From Nematopogon swammerdamellus (lineage: Eukaryota > Arthropoda > Insecta > Lepidoptera > Adelidae), in the NCBI GenBank assembly GCA_946902875.1, contig OX336348.1:15525741-15589740 (forward strand): a DNA stretch of 64,000 bases, read 5' to 3'. The position numbers and the translations under genes were made by a program. Below are positions 9,829 through 19,287 of the stretch, piece by piece. Each line of letters opens with the position of its first letter. Position 1 is the first letter of the stretch. The notes under the pieces are model-generated. The model saw only the letters and a list, made by a program, of their open reading frames with translations, ran no database searches and was not told where the DNA came from.

Positions 9829-10299
9829 CTAACAAACATTAAAATAACTATCAAAACTGGCATTTTCAAATGTCCTTAGAGCACTTGCGGCATTACCCCG
9901 CTGGATGGCAAGGCTTACCCTTTGAATGAAGTACATAAGCCCTTGATGGCGGGACACCAGTTGCGTCAACCAGCAGAGACCCAAGCCTCTTTTGGCTTCA
10001 CTGCTCCACGGACCGAGGGTTTCAACCGCAAACGCAACAAATTCGAAATCTTGTATTATATTTCTATATTTGTTGCGTTTGAGGTTCTCCGCCCCAGCCT
10101 CGGCCGCGCCAGCTGCTCTTGAAGATGTCCTAACGTGACTTGGAGCCAATGTGAGAACACAAGTGGCGTCCCATATCAAAGAACTACCCTTAGTCCATGG
10201 CACTAAGGTGATAGCATCGGGCCTCTTGCCATCTAGCCGGGAATAACCGCGAGGTTCTAGGATGCACGGTATATTTGCCGTCAGAAGCGTGGACTTTAT
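9829..10299 (-). CDS. KRPD...TLVPW domain fragment carried by Helitron 2
   Basis: This 124-codon ATG-initiated stretch is almost identical to the Helitron 1 copy: SSSRAAG reads TSSRAAG, and HQRLMYF reads HQGLMYF. Upstream the frame is also open and contains LEPRGYSRLDGKRPD, so the module extends past the ATG at 10203. Here the DGK triplet replaces DDK. Both copies remain open over more than 150 codons while their surroundings have diverged by indels, which suggests recent duplication, selection, or both. The 5' side again ends at repeats. Endonuclease-like identity is inference. Confidence 0.6.
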   Translation of the reverse strand: MKSTLLTANIPCILEPRGYSRLDGKRPDAITLVPWTKGSSLIWDATCVLTLAPSHVRTSSRAAGAAEAGAENLKRNKYRNIIQDFEFVAFAVETLGPWSSEAKRGLGLCWLTQLVSRHQGLMYFIQRVSLAIQRGNAASALRTFENASFDSYFNVC

Positions 10300-10344
10300 A
10301 ATAAAATTTAAATTAAATTAACTCAATCTTAATATTAATTAACT

Positions 10345-11065
10345 TTATTCGAGATGGTTTAGCTTCTTTCTGAACGCAGCTCGGCCTTCGGCCTCGCCCT
10401 TAGTTACTTGCTTTCTTCGAGATGGTTTATCATTTTTCAGAACGTAGCTCGGCCTTCGGCCTCGCATTAGTTACTTACTTTCTTCAAAAATGTTTACCTT
10501 CTTCCTGAACGCAGCTCCGCCTACGGCCTCGCCCTTAGTTACTTGCTTTCTTCGAGATGGTTTATGGTATTCCCGAATAGAACACGGCCTTCGGCCTCGC
10601 CCTTAGTTACTTACTTTCTTCAAGATTGTTTAGCTTCTTCCTGAACGAAGCTCGGCCTTCGGCCTCGCCCTTAGTTACTTGCTTTCTTCGAGATGGTTTT
10701 TCAATTGTCAGAACGTAGATCGGCCTTCGGCCTCGCCTTAGTTACTTACTTTCCTCAAGATGGTTTAGCTTCTTCCTGAACGCAGCTCGGTCTGCGGCCT
10801 CGCCCATAGTTACTTACTTCCTTCGGTTTATGGTCTTCCAGAATAGAGCTCGACCTTCGGTCGCCCTTAATTACTTACTTTCTTCAAGAATATTTTTCTT
10901 TTTCCTGAACTCAGCTCCGCCTTCCGCCTCGCTCTTAGTTACTTTCATCGAGAAAGAATATCGTTTACTTGAGTGCAGATCCGCCTTCGGGCCCGCCATA
11001 AGTTACTTACTTTCTTTTTTTGAAATACGAATTTCACGCGAGCGAAGCCGCGGGCAACAGATATA
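10345..11065 (-). repeat. ~68-bp repeat array of Helitron 2
   Basis: About ten units of CTGAACGCAGCTCGGCCTTC / GGCCTCGCCCTTAGTTACTT, degenerate, ending in the hairpin CACGCGAGCGAAGCCGCGGG. It is the expanded counterpart of 7450-7930. Open frames such as 10830-11165 are composed of this repeat plus flank and are not genes. Confidence 0.75.
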
Positions 11066-11252
11066 TAAATTTTATTGCACCAATGACAGCGACATAACTT
11101 CGACTTTCAATTATTTTTTTTTATTTATCAAACAATTTGTCACCGGCCAGCTCACGTCGAGATGACAGTTCTCCGTTGTCAACATGACATTTAAAAAATT
11201 GTTTTTTACCTTTACTTTGGATTACGTGATTTTTAACATATTTTTTAACATA

Positions 11253-11735
11253 TTTTTTTTTTTTTTTTTATGGAACCTGACACTGTTGGCTACATCACCT
11301 ACAACATCGGTGATGTCAGCCCATAACACAGGGTGAACTAGGTGCCATGTCAGTGCTTCCCTTCATTTCATGTCGGCTACACTAAACTGGACGGAAAACA
11401 CGAACTATTTACATAGCCGTTTCGACCGACGTTTCGTTCAGTGCGGTGGTACCAACCCGGCCGGGATAAACCCTACCACCTAGTAAGGTAAGAAGGGTAG
11501 GGACCTACAGTTTAACGTGGAATCCGAACCACGGTCAGCCTCCAACGGTCGAGCGGTCACCCATCCAATCACTGACCGCGCTCAGCGTTGCTTAATAACA
11601 GTTGACTAACCAACCGCGCCACTGAGCTACCGAGGCTGACGAATTTTCTTATCCCTTAGTCGACTTTCACGACATGCGACGGGGAGAGATGCAATGGGGC
11701 TATTCTTTTTAAGTACCGACTCCACACGGTACTAC
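11253..11735 (-). mobile_element. tRNA-derived SINE (family 3), copy 1, minus strand
   Basis: On the minus strand: GTACCGTGTGGAGTCGGTAC leader, tRNA-like head with A box GTAGCTCAGTGGCGCG and B box GGTTCGGATTCC, a body with ACGTCGGTCGAAACGGC, and a poly(A) tail (T-run at 11252-11270 on the plus strand). The equivalent position in Helitron 1 (about 7280) lacks it, so it inserted after the Helitron duplication. Further copies lie at 32005-32306, 38467-38740 and 60334-60391. Confidence 0.8.
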
Positions 11736-12310
11736 GTTAATTATTACGTTAATCCGCGATATACACTGTCACTATAAAAAGTTTCGTCAAATTCCGTTCA
11801 TTGATTTTTGCGAGATGCGCGTACAAGTAGGCATTTTTGCATTTACGATTTTATTATATGTATAGAAAGAATAAATATGTATAGACTATTGTGTTCAAGT
11901 TATAAAAAAGAAGAACTGTCATTTTCGTTGTATCTACTTATTTTTAAATTTCGAATGAATATTTTATTCAAATTGTATTTGCTGCCAGTTCAAGATATAA
12001 TTATGTACTTTGGACTACGTGATTTTAAACGCGCAATAATGTTTATAATTGTTTAATATTTTTTTTATTCTTGATAATTTTTTTTACGTATTATCCTAAC
12101 ACGGCATATAAACTGCCACTATACAAAGTTTCGTCTAATTCCGTTCAGTGTTTTTTGCGTGATGCGCGTACAGACAAACAAACAAACAAAGAAAAATTTT
12201 AAAAACTGTTCTAACATGTTCAATATCTCATTTTAAGCCACCCTGGTTAGTTTTTTTCCGAATACATTCAATGTACAGACTTTCTTACCTATAAGATTTT
12301 ATTATATGTA

Positions 12311-12660
12311 CTAGCTGACCCGGCGGACTTCGTTCCGCCTTAAAAATTAATAAAAAATTAGCCAAATCGGTCCAGGCGTTTTCAAGTGATGCGCTTACCA
12401 ACCAGTAGCGATTCCTAGTGCTGAGTATTGGGTTGGCTCTGGCTAATTGTTTTTTTTTCATAATTTCATAACTATCTCGTTAGTTTTTTAAAATATAATA
12501 AAAAATAAAATGTATGTAATAATCGGAATAAGGTTATAGTGTAATAAAGGCGGACCGAAGGCCACAGGGTTAGCTAGCTATATTTTGAGCTTTTCCCCGC
12601 AGCTTTTCTCGAGTGAAATTCGAAAATGTCAAAGGCCACCTTCGTACAGGTAATAGATGC
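12311..12660 (-). mobile_element. Helitron 3' terminus (minus strand), body not delimited
   Basis: CTAGCTGACCCGGCGGACTT begins exactly where Helitron 2 lacks its TCTA. On the minus strand this is a hairpin-CTAG Helitron 3' end next to TACATA. It is therefore probably a Helitron inserted between TCTA and TACATA of Helitron 2. Its 5' end is not found nearby. A second decayed terminus-like string lies at about 12590-12620. Confidence 0.55.
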
Positions 12661-12734
12661 AATGTATAGAAGAAGTAAGTCACTTAAAGCAAGTCCGAAT
12701 TGTGAGCTGCGTTCAGGTAAACACAGGTATCTCT

Positions 12735-12830
12735 ATCTCTCTCGCTCTCTCATCCTTCACTCTATCCCCTCCCTCTATCGCTTCCCCTCTCCCTAGCCCC
12801 TCTCTCACCTCCTCCTTTTATCTCCCGCTA
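12735..12830 (+). repeat. Short pyrimidine-rich tract
   Basis: CT-rich DNA on the plus strand (CTCTCTCGCTCTC, CCCTCTCCCTAGCCCC). It resembles in composition the long tracts at 31.6 and 49.3 kb. The short open frame over it is a composition artefact. Confidence 0.5.
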
Positions 12831-12837
12831 TTAAAAT

Positions 12838-14910
12838 AATCATCTGTCCCACGTGAGGTAAGAATTCGTATGGTCACCTTATTAAAATAAAACCATTTGT
12901 CCCACATGTCGAATCGCATGGTCACCCCACTACTAACGATTTTTTTTGTCCCACATTAAGTATGGAATCGTATGGTCACCCTATTCAAATGGAACCATTT
13001 GGGAATCGCATGGTCATTGATCACTTATCTACTAACTTGAAATTTTTTTTGTCTTACTTTAGTGAAGGAATCGTATGGTCACCCCAATAAAATTAGACCA
13101 CTTGTCCCACATCAGGAATTGCATGGTCACCCCTCTAATAATTTTTTTCCACATTAGTGAAGGAATCGTATGGTCACCCTATTAAAATAAAACCATTTGT
13201 CCCCATATGAGGATCGCATGGTCACCCTCTACTAATTTGTTTGCCCCATATTAGGTAAGGAATCGTATGGTCACCCTATTCAAATAAAACTATTTGGGAA
13301 TCACATGGTCACCCCTCTACTAACATAATTTTTTTTTGTCCCGCATTATTTAAGGTATCGTACTAACTTCAAAAAAAATGCCCCAAATTAGTTAAGGAAT
13401 TAAATCATTTGTCCCACATCAGGAATCGCACGGTCACCCCTCCTAATAATTTTTTTTCCACATTAGTGAAGGAATCGTATGGTCACCCTATTAAAATAAA
13501 ACCATTTATCCCACATGAGGAATCGCATGGTCACCCTCTACTAATTTGTTTTGTCCCATATTGGGTAAGGAATCGTATGGTCACCCTATTTAAATAAAAC
13601 TATTTGGAAATCACATGGTCACCCCTCTACTAATATATTTTTTTTTGTCCCGCATTATTTAAGGAATCGTACTAACTTAAAAAAAATGCCCCAAATTAGT
13701 TAAGGAATCGTATGATTACCCTATTAAAATAAATCCATTTGGGGATAGCTTGGTCACCCCTCTACTAAAATATTTGTTTTCCACATAAGTGAAGGAATCG
13801 TATGGTCACCCTATTAAAATAAAACCATTTGTCCCCACATGAGGATCGCATAGTCACCCTCTACTAATTGTTTTGCCCCATATTAGGTAAGGAATCGTAT
13901 GGTCACCCTATTCAAATAAAATTATTTGGGAATCACATGGTCACCCCTCTACTAACATAATTTTTTTTTGTCCCGCATTATTTAAGGAATCGTACTAACT
14001 TAAAAAAAATGCCCCAAATTAGTTAAGGAATTAAACCATTTGTCCCACATCAGGAATCGCACGGTCACCCCTCCTAATAATTTTGTTTCCACATTAGTGA
14101 AGGAATCGTATGGTAACCCTATTAAAATAAAACCATTTATCCCACATGAGGAATCGCATGGTCACCCTCTACTAATTTGTTTTGTCCCATATTGGATAAG
14201 GAATCGTATGGTCACCCTATTTAAATAAAACTATTTGGGAATCACATGGTCACCCCTCTACTAATATAATTTTTTTTGTCCCGCATTATTTAAGGAATCG
14301 TACTAACTTAAAAAAATGCCCCAAATTAGTTAAGGAATCGTATGATTACCCTATTAAAATAAATCCATTTGGGGATAGCTTGGTCACCCCTCTACTAAAA
14401 TATTTGTTTTCCATATTAGTGAATGAATCGTATGGTTACCCTATTAAAATAAAAGCATTTGCCCCACATGAGGAATCGCATTGTCACCCTCTACTATAGG
14501 TAAGGAATCGTATGGTCACACTATTCAAATTATTTAAGGAATCGCATGGTCTTTTTTTTGTCCAACATTTGGTAAGGAATCGTATCGGAACCCTATAAAA
14601 CCCTTTTTTACTAATTTAAAATTTTAATCTTATGGTCACCCTATCAAAATAAAACCATTTGTCTCACATGCATGAGGAATCGCATGGTCAGCCCTGCACA
14701 ATTATTTTTTTCTGGCGTTCGATAAGTTTTTTTGTCCCGCATTATTTAAGGAATCGTGTGGTGACCCCTCAACTAACTTAAAAAAATGCCCCAAATTAGT
14801 TAAGGAATTGTATGGTCACCCTATTCAAATTATTTAAGGAATCGTATGTTTTTTTTTTGCCCCACATTTGGTAAGGAATCGTATGGGCACCCTTTAAAAC
14901 CATTTTTTAC
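12838..14910 (+). repeat. Minisatellite of GGAATCGTATGGTCACCC units with 631-bp higher-order period
   Basis: Degenerate units alternate GGAATCGTATGGTCACCCTA with GAGGAATCGCATGGTCACCC, separated by TTAAAATAAAACCATTTGTC and CTACTAATTTGTTTTGTCCC. A larger block repeats with a period of 631 bp: the segment starting TTTGTCCCACATCAGG is at about 13408 and again at about 14039, almost unchanged over several hundred bases. The two 62-codon open frames at these spots are copies of one another made of repeat sequence and are not genes. Confidence 0.8.
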
Positions 14911-14912
14911 TA

Positions 14913-15618
14913 AAGCCTGACCAGGAATATATGTGAGCTGTCAAGATGGAGCCACTTTTTAGATTTATATAGCAACATTCAGTATAGTACGCACATATTG
15001 AATTGGCCGATGTTTTTATTCAAAATGTACTTTTGCACTGAAATACACAATAAGATATACAAAATGTATTTTAATTTAATGCATCTTTTATATATATTTT
15101 GATGTCAATGTAAAAAGAACTAGCCTTGACATTTACATGTTCACAACATTTTTTCCATGTATCTGCAGATATGTCCTGAAGCAAAGTGTACAAATAATAA
15201 AAAAAAAAAATTAATCGACCTTGCTGAAACACTAAACATTTTAATAAAAATTCTAGTTCAGAAAAACTTAACATAAGCTATTTTTATTCGAACGTTTCGT
15301 ATTTCTGTAAAGTCAAAAAGTGTTTTTTGTTCAGAACGAATAATATTTACGTCCCTCTTTTGTTTGCTATTCGGTAAATAGATGCTTGAGATACACCTAG
15401 ATAGAACAAAAAATAATTACCTCATTGTACATTACGGCGGCCAACTCATGACAATCTCACTACAATGACATAACGTTTCACCTAAATGTCAGTTCAGAAG
15501 CAATTTTGACATTGACAACAGATTATCAAGCATCAAACATAATTGTGGCCAGTGTAAGAAATTAGTTCCAACGAAATTCCGCAATATGGCGGCCCCTCAT
15601 ATATTCCTGGTCAGGCTT
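14913..15618. mobile_element. 706-bp MITE with TA duplication, inserted in the minisatellite
   Basis: Termini AAGCCTGACCAGGAATATAT and its reverse complement at 15599-15618, flanked by TA on both sides (14911-14912 and 15619-15620). The uninterrupted sequence TTTTTTACTAATTTAAAATT is present at about 14606-14625, confirming the TA target. TA duplication suggests Tc1/mariner-like mobilisation. A 67-codon minus-strand frame (15071-15274) with DTWKKCCEHV could be a trace of a transposase C-terminus, but that is weak. Confidence 0.75.
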
Positions 15619-15620
15619 TA

Positions 15621-15732
15621 ATTTAAAATTTTAATCTTATGGTTACCCCATCAAAATAAAACCATTTGTCCCACATGCATGAGGAATCGCATGGTCAGCC
15701 GTGCACAATTGTTTTTTTCTGGCGTTCGATTG
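15621..15732 (+). repeat. Minisatellite remainder after the MITE
   Basis: Resumes ATTTAAAATTTTAATCTTAT through GAATCGCATGGTCAGCC to CTGGCGTTCGAT. It is a near copy of 14618-14727. The insertion therefore split a locally duplicated part of the array. Confidence 0.7.
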
Positions 15733-16660
15733 CGATGGCTGTCTGCGTTGGTCTAAGATGCTCATACAAAAATTACCAATTTTGATTTTTCAATCTTCAT
15801 GGTATGGTATTAAAGTTCAAATTGACTTTTAAGTATTATTACGAATCTTTTGTATGGGAGTATAGAAAAGTGTTGTTTTTAGATTTTCAGGCAATTTTTT
15901 AAATTTTTCTCTCCGTCAGAACCATCCTCGTACTTCAAGGAATATTCTAAAAAAAGAATTAGCGAAATCGGTATAGCTGTTCTCGAGATTTTCGGTAGGG
16001 AAATTCAGCGATTCATTTTTATATACAATGTGGCCCAGTTATAGTGGTCCAATGATGTTAATTTTGAATATGTTACAATTGTAACACCACAAACATTTTT
16101 GGTCTGGAGAATTGTGATATGTATAGGTAGTTTTTAAGGGCATGGGCAAATCTCCGGTAGTACTTCTTCTTTCACTGTGATTTTTCAAAAATTTATCAGT
16201 TTTTATGTAAACTGAACAGAAATTCACTGAAAGGGCTATAGCAACAGTACAGTCTAGGAGTAAACCTAAAAACTATTCATTACGTACTAGCTACATGTCT
16301 CCTCTACTTCCATTACGTACTAGCTACATGTCTCCTCTACTTCCATACCAAATTTTATTCGATTTTGTGGAATAGATATCAAAAAAGCGGTTAATGTGAC
16401 TAAAATAGAGAAATTTCAAAAAAAGGTTTAAAAAATCATAACTTCTAAACGATTGATTTTCGCGGAACTAATGTTTATTTTAAAGGAGGCAAAATAATGT
16501 CCTCCATCTAAAAAAAAATTTTGGACTACTTTCACTGGGCCACCCTGTATAAGATAGATACTTCTAACCATCCTAGACAACATATAAAAAATTTAGAACT
16601 ACCGGACCGTTTGTAAGGTAACCCACCTCTATTCACCGGACTATAAATAAATCTACTTTT
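15733..16660. other. Non-coding region with a 33-bp tandem duplication
   Basis: No gene is supported. ATTACGTACTAGCTACATGT plus CTCCTCTACTTCC occurs twice in tandem at about 16277-16345. The remainder contains phrases such as GGTATAGCTGTTCTCGAGAT, of the kind found in non-coding parts of lepidopteran transposons. Confidence 0.45.
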
Positions 16661-16663
16661 TAA

Positions 16664-16965
16664 GTTTCCGTATCCCAGACGGAAGCCTATTACTAAGCCT
16701 CCGTCGTCTGTCCGTCCGTCCGAGGGCTGTATCTCTTGAACCGTAATAGATAGTTTGTTGAAACTTTCACAGAATATGCGTTACTATGGCGGATGAAACA
16801 ACAAATAAGAAAAAGTTAAAAATTTAGGGGGGCCCCCATACAAGAAACATTTTATTAAAATAGATTAGTCACACTAACAGATGGCGCCAACGGCTTTTAT
16901 ACATTGCATGTTGAAAGACAAAAGATAGGCAGATAATAGTGGATGTAGCGGTGCGCCACATGAAA
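16664..16965 (+). repeat. Dispersed repeat R3, copy 1
   Basis: Begins AAGTTTCCGTATCCCAGACG and GGAAGCCTATTACTAAGCCT, then CGAGGGCTGTATCTCTTGAA, and ends with AGATGGCGCCAACGGCTTTT and AGACAAAAGATAGGCAGATA. Copies: 32513-32700, 37790-38170, and reversed at 48265-48425. Four copies make it a mobile repeat family. I cannot place it in a superfamily. Confidence 0.65.
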
Positions 16966-17029
16966 GCCATTGTCGTGCCTGCTGTTCCTGCGATCCTGCG
17001 GAACCACTCCTTGAAGTGATAAATAAATG

Positions 17030-17175
17030 ATGTTTTGGTGGTTTAAAAAAAAATACCAGGGTTAATATATAGAAGATGCATCGCGTACCCTAACCTAATT
17101 TTGAGGCGGTGCATGTCGTTTTTGTTACAAGTTTGTATTTCCGAAAATAATTCTTAGGTGGTTATAAAAAAAAAC
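17030..17175 (+). repeat. Decayed copy of the 4.83-kb hairpin repeat
   Basis: GGTGGTTTAAAAAAAAATAC, GGGTTAATATATAGAAG and CATGTCGTTTTTG correspond in order to 4848-4965. The second half of the hairpin is lost. Confidence 0.5.
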
Positions 17176-17184
17176 TAAACACCC

Positions 17185-17345
17185 TAAAACAATTTAAACA
17201 CCGTAACATTGCTTAAAAAAGAAAAAAAAACCTAAAAGATTTGGTGGGATTCGAACCCATGGTCTAAAAAATGCAAACCCTACATGCTTACCACTGAGCT
17301 AACAAGTTACATAACCGACCAAACGAATATCGGCTTCTATTGGTT
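17185..17345 (-). mobile_element. tRNA-derived SINE (family 2), second copy
   Basis: On the minus strand the A-box region TTAGCTCAGTGGTAAGCATG and B box GGGTTCGAATCCCAC match the 3.1-kb copy. The CGAATATCGGCTTC flank is shared as well, so the family includes that region. Confidence 0.7.
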
Positions 17346-18369
17346 CGCTCCGGGCGAAGGAGTAGGATCGCAGGAACATCAGGCACGACAATGGCTTTCA
17401 GGTGTCGTACGCGTGGACGTAGTGGATATAGACCGTTCAGTTATTTTACCTCTAGCCATCAAGTTGGCTAACCTGAGCTCTGTGTTGCCATATTTGGTTC
17501 GTACTATTTCCCTGTACGAAATATTTGAATACATTTTTAGAATACAATAGAATAGAAACTCTATAATGCACACAAATTGAAAGAAGAACAGTACACAACA
17601 AGAAACAAGAAATGCAGGAGTGCGCAAAGGTGGACTTATCACTACAAGTACAACAGGTACTTATACATTATTTCCACTACCACGGGTAAAATATTAATAG
17701 CAAGTAACCCTTTTTAGGACCGTAGTACTAGTGACAGCAAGTGGCGCCAACCTAGCGGAAGATATAATGACATTTGTCAGAGGTAAAATAACTGTGAACG
17801 ATCTGTACATATTCTTGAATACTTACTTTTTCGAAATTTGAAAACACAATTTCATTTTGTTTTTTTATTTTTTCATGACAGTTTTCACATTGATGTATTA
17901 GATTTTCAAATATGACACTTTGTTTATGTTGCATCTGTGCCGTGGACATTGATTTTATAGGGGGAGTCAGATGTACCGTCAGCGATGTTTTAAAGGTAAC
18001 ATGAAATTAGTCTTCAATTATGTCCTAAGATGGCGCCAGGAGTATCGAATTTGAATTAAATAATTATTATATTTTTAAATCTGCTAATTATAGAACGATG
18101 CTAAGTGGGAACAGCATAGTTAAATTTAAAGATTATTTTATATTAAGTAGAAATTTCAAAATAGTGTATTTTAAGGTTTTCATAATTTTTCCAATAAATA
18201 TTTTCATGTTTTGTCAGTCAGTGAGCTTGGCGGATAAAATGTATAATTTCGTCGCTTCTGCATCATAGATGTCAGACCAAAGTTAAGTTGTCCTATTTGT
18301 CTATAGATGGCATGCCTATTTCTTATTATATTTTTAGTTGCCAAATACCCACCAACCAAACCTGCGTGC
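17346..18369. other. Non-coding region with fragments of dispersed repeats
   Basis: Holds a retroposon-like tail (ACAATAGAATAGAAAC, about 17545) and a block at 17795-17935 (CATATTCTTGAATACTTACT, TTTTCGAAATTTGAAAA, GATTTTCAAATATGACA) that matches the end of dispersed repeat R3 at 38085-38165. The small open frames here lack support. Confidence 0.5.
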
Positions 18370-18499
18370 AATTCAAATACGTGCGTGCGGTTAGGATAAA
18401 GTGGAGATACCTTGTTTCAAATTATATTTTTTTACGTCACCACCTTTGAAAACGGAAACAAACACGATGGATTCCCAAAATAATTATTTTATAATAATA
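18370..18499 (+). repeat. Dispersed repeat R1, left half of split copy
   Basis: Matches 4490-4622 (GTGCGTGCG, GGATAAAGTGGAGAT, CACGATGGATTCCC, ATAATAATA) and ends exactly where Helitron 4 starts. It continues at 24936. Confidence 0.75.
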
Positions 18500-18539
18500 C
18501 TAGCTGAGCCCGCGGCTCCGCTCGCGTGAAATTCGTATT

Positions 18540-19078
18540 TCAAAGAAGACAGTAAGTAACTATGGGCGAGGCCGAAGGCCGAGCTGCGTTCAGGAAGTCG
18601 ATAAACCGATAATAAGAAAGTAAGTACGAGTAAGGGCGAGGCCGAAGGCAAGCTGCGTTAAGGTAAACGATAAACCTTGTCAAATAAAGTAAGTAACTAA
18701 CGGCGAGGCCGAAGGCCGAGCTGCGTTCAGGAAGACCATGAACCTTCACGAAGACAGTAAGTAACTGAGGGCGAGGCCGAAGGCCGACCTGCGTTTAGGA
18801 AGGCGATAAACCTTATCTAAGAAAGTATGTAACTAAGGGCGAGGCCGAAGGCCGAGCTGCGTTCAGAAAACTATAAACCTTCCCGAAGAAAGTAAGTAAC
18901 TGAAAGCGAGGCCGAAGGCCGAGCTACGTTCAGGAATACCATAAACCTTCTCAAAGAAAGTAAGTAACTAAGGGCAAGGCCGAAGGCCGAGCTGCGTTCA
19001 GGAAGACTATAAACTTTCTCAAAGAAAGTAAGTAATTAAGGGCGAGGCCGAAGGCCGAGCTGCGTTCAGGAAGACTAT
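18540..19078 (+). repeat. 68-bp repeat array, part 1
   Basis: About eight units of GGGCGAGGCCGAAGGCCGAG, CTGCGTTCAGGAAGAC and ATAAACCTTCTCGAAGAAAG. The array stops at ...GAAGACTATA where the LINE tail begins and resumes at 23065. Confidence 0.85.
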
Positions 19079-19105
19079 AGATTTAGATTTAGATTTAGAT
19101 TTTTT
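19079..19105 (-). repeat. LINE 3' tail, hexanucleotide repeat
   Basis: On the minus strand the LINE ends in AATCTAAATCTAAATCTAAA, a short tandem tail in place of poly(A), as in CR1/L2-type elements. Confidence 0.7.
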
Positions 19106-19287
19106 ATTAATAATAATTTTTCATATTACAAGTCATGAAGTCATACAATAATTATTACACCTAAAAATATTTATATTATTATAGAATAATATAGAATTTT
19201 TGTGTATATAAAAAATAATATAAAATTCAACAATATACCAATTACATATGGCCTTTTATTTGTTATCCTATTATCCTATTTATATTA

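Larger units (their letters stand above)
9388..12310 (-). mobile_element. Non-autonomous Helitron 2 (minus strand), inverted copy of Helitron 1
   Basis: The minus-strand 3' end is GAAGCCGTGGGCTACAGCTAG, next to T. The 5' end reads TACATATAATAAAAT at 12310, lacking the first TCTA. The interior mirrors Helitron 1 block by block: 68-bp arrays, the KRPD...TLVPW frame, the inverted hairpin GAAGCCGCGGGCAACAG near 11044, and the non-coding 5' half. It is longer because a SINE (11253-11735) is inserted and the repeat arrays have more units. Orientation is opposite, so the pair forms a 2-kb-scale inverted repeat with a ~580-bp spacer. Confidence 0.8.

Noticed and set aside
12838..14910. A CRISPR-like array
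   Set aside because: Repeats are degenerate, the intervals are themselves repeated rather than unique spacers, no cas genes occur, and the whole window is eukaryotic.
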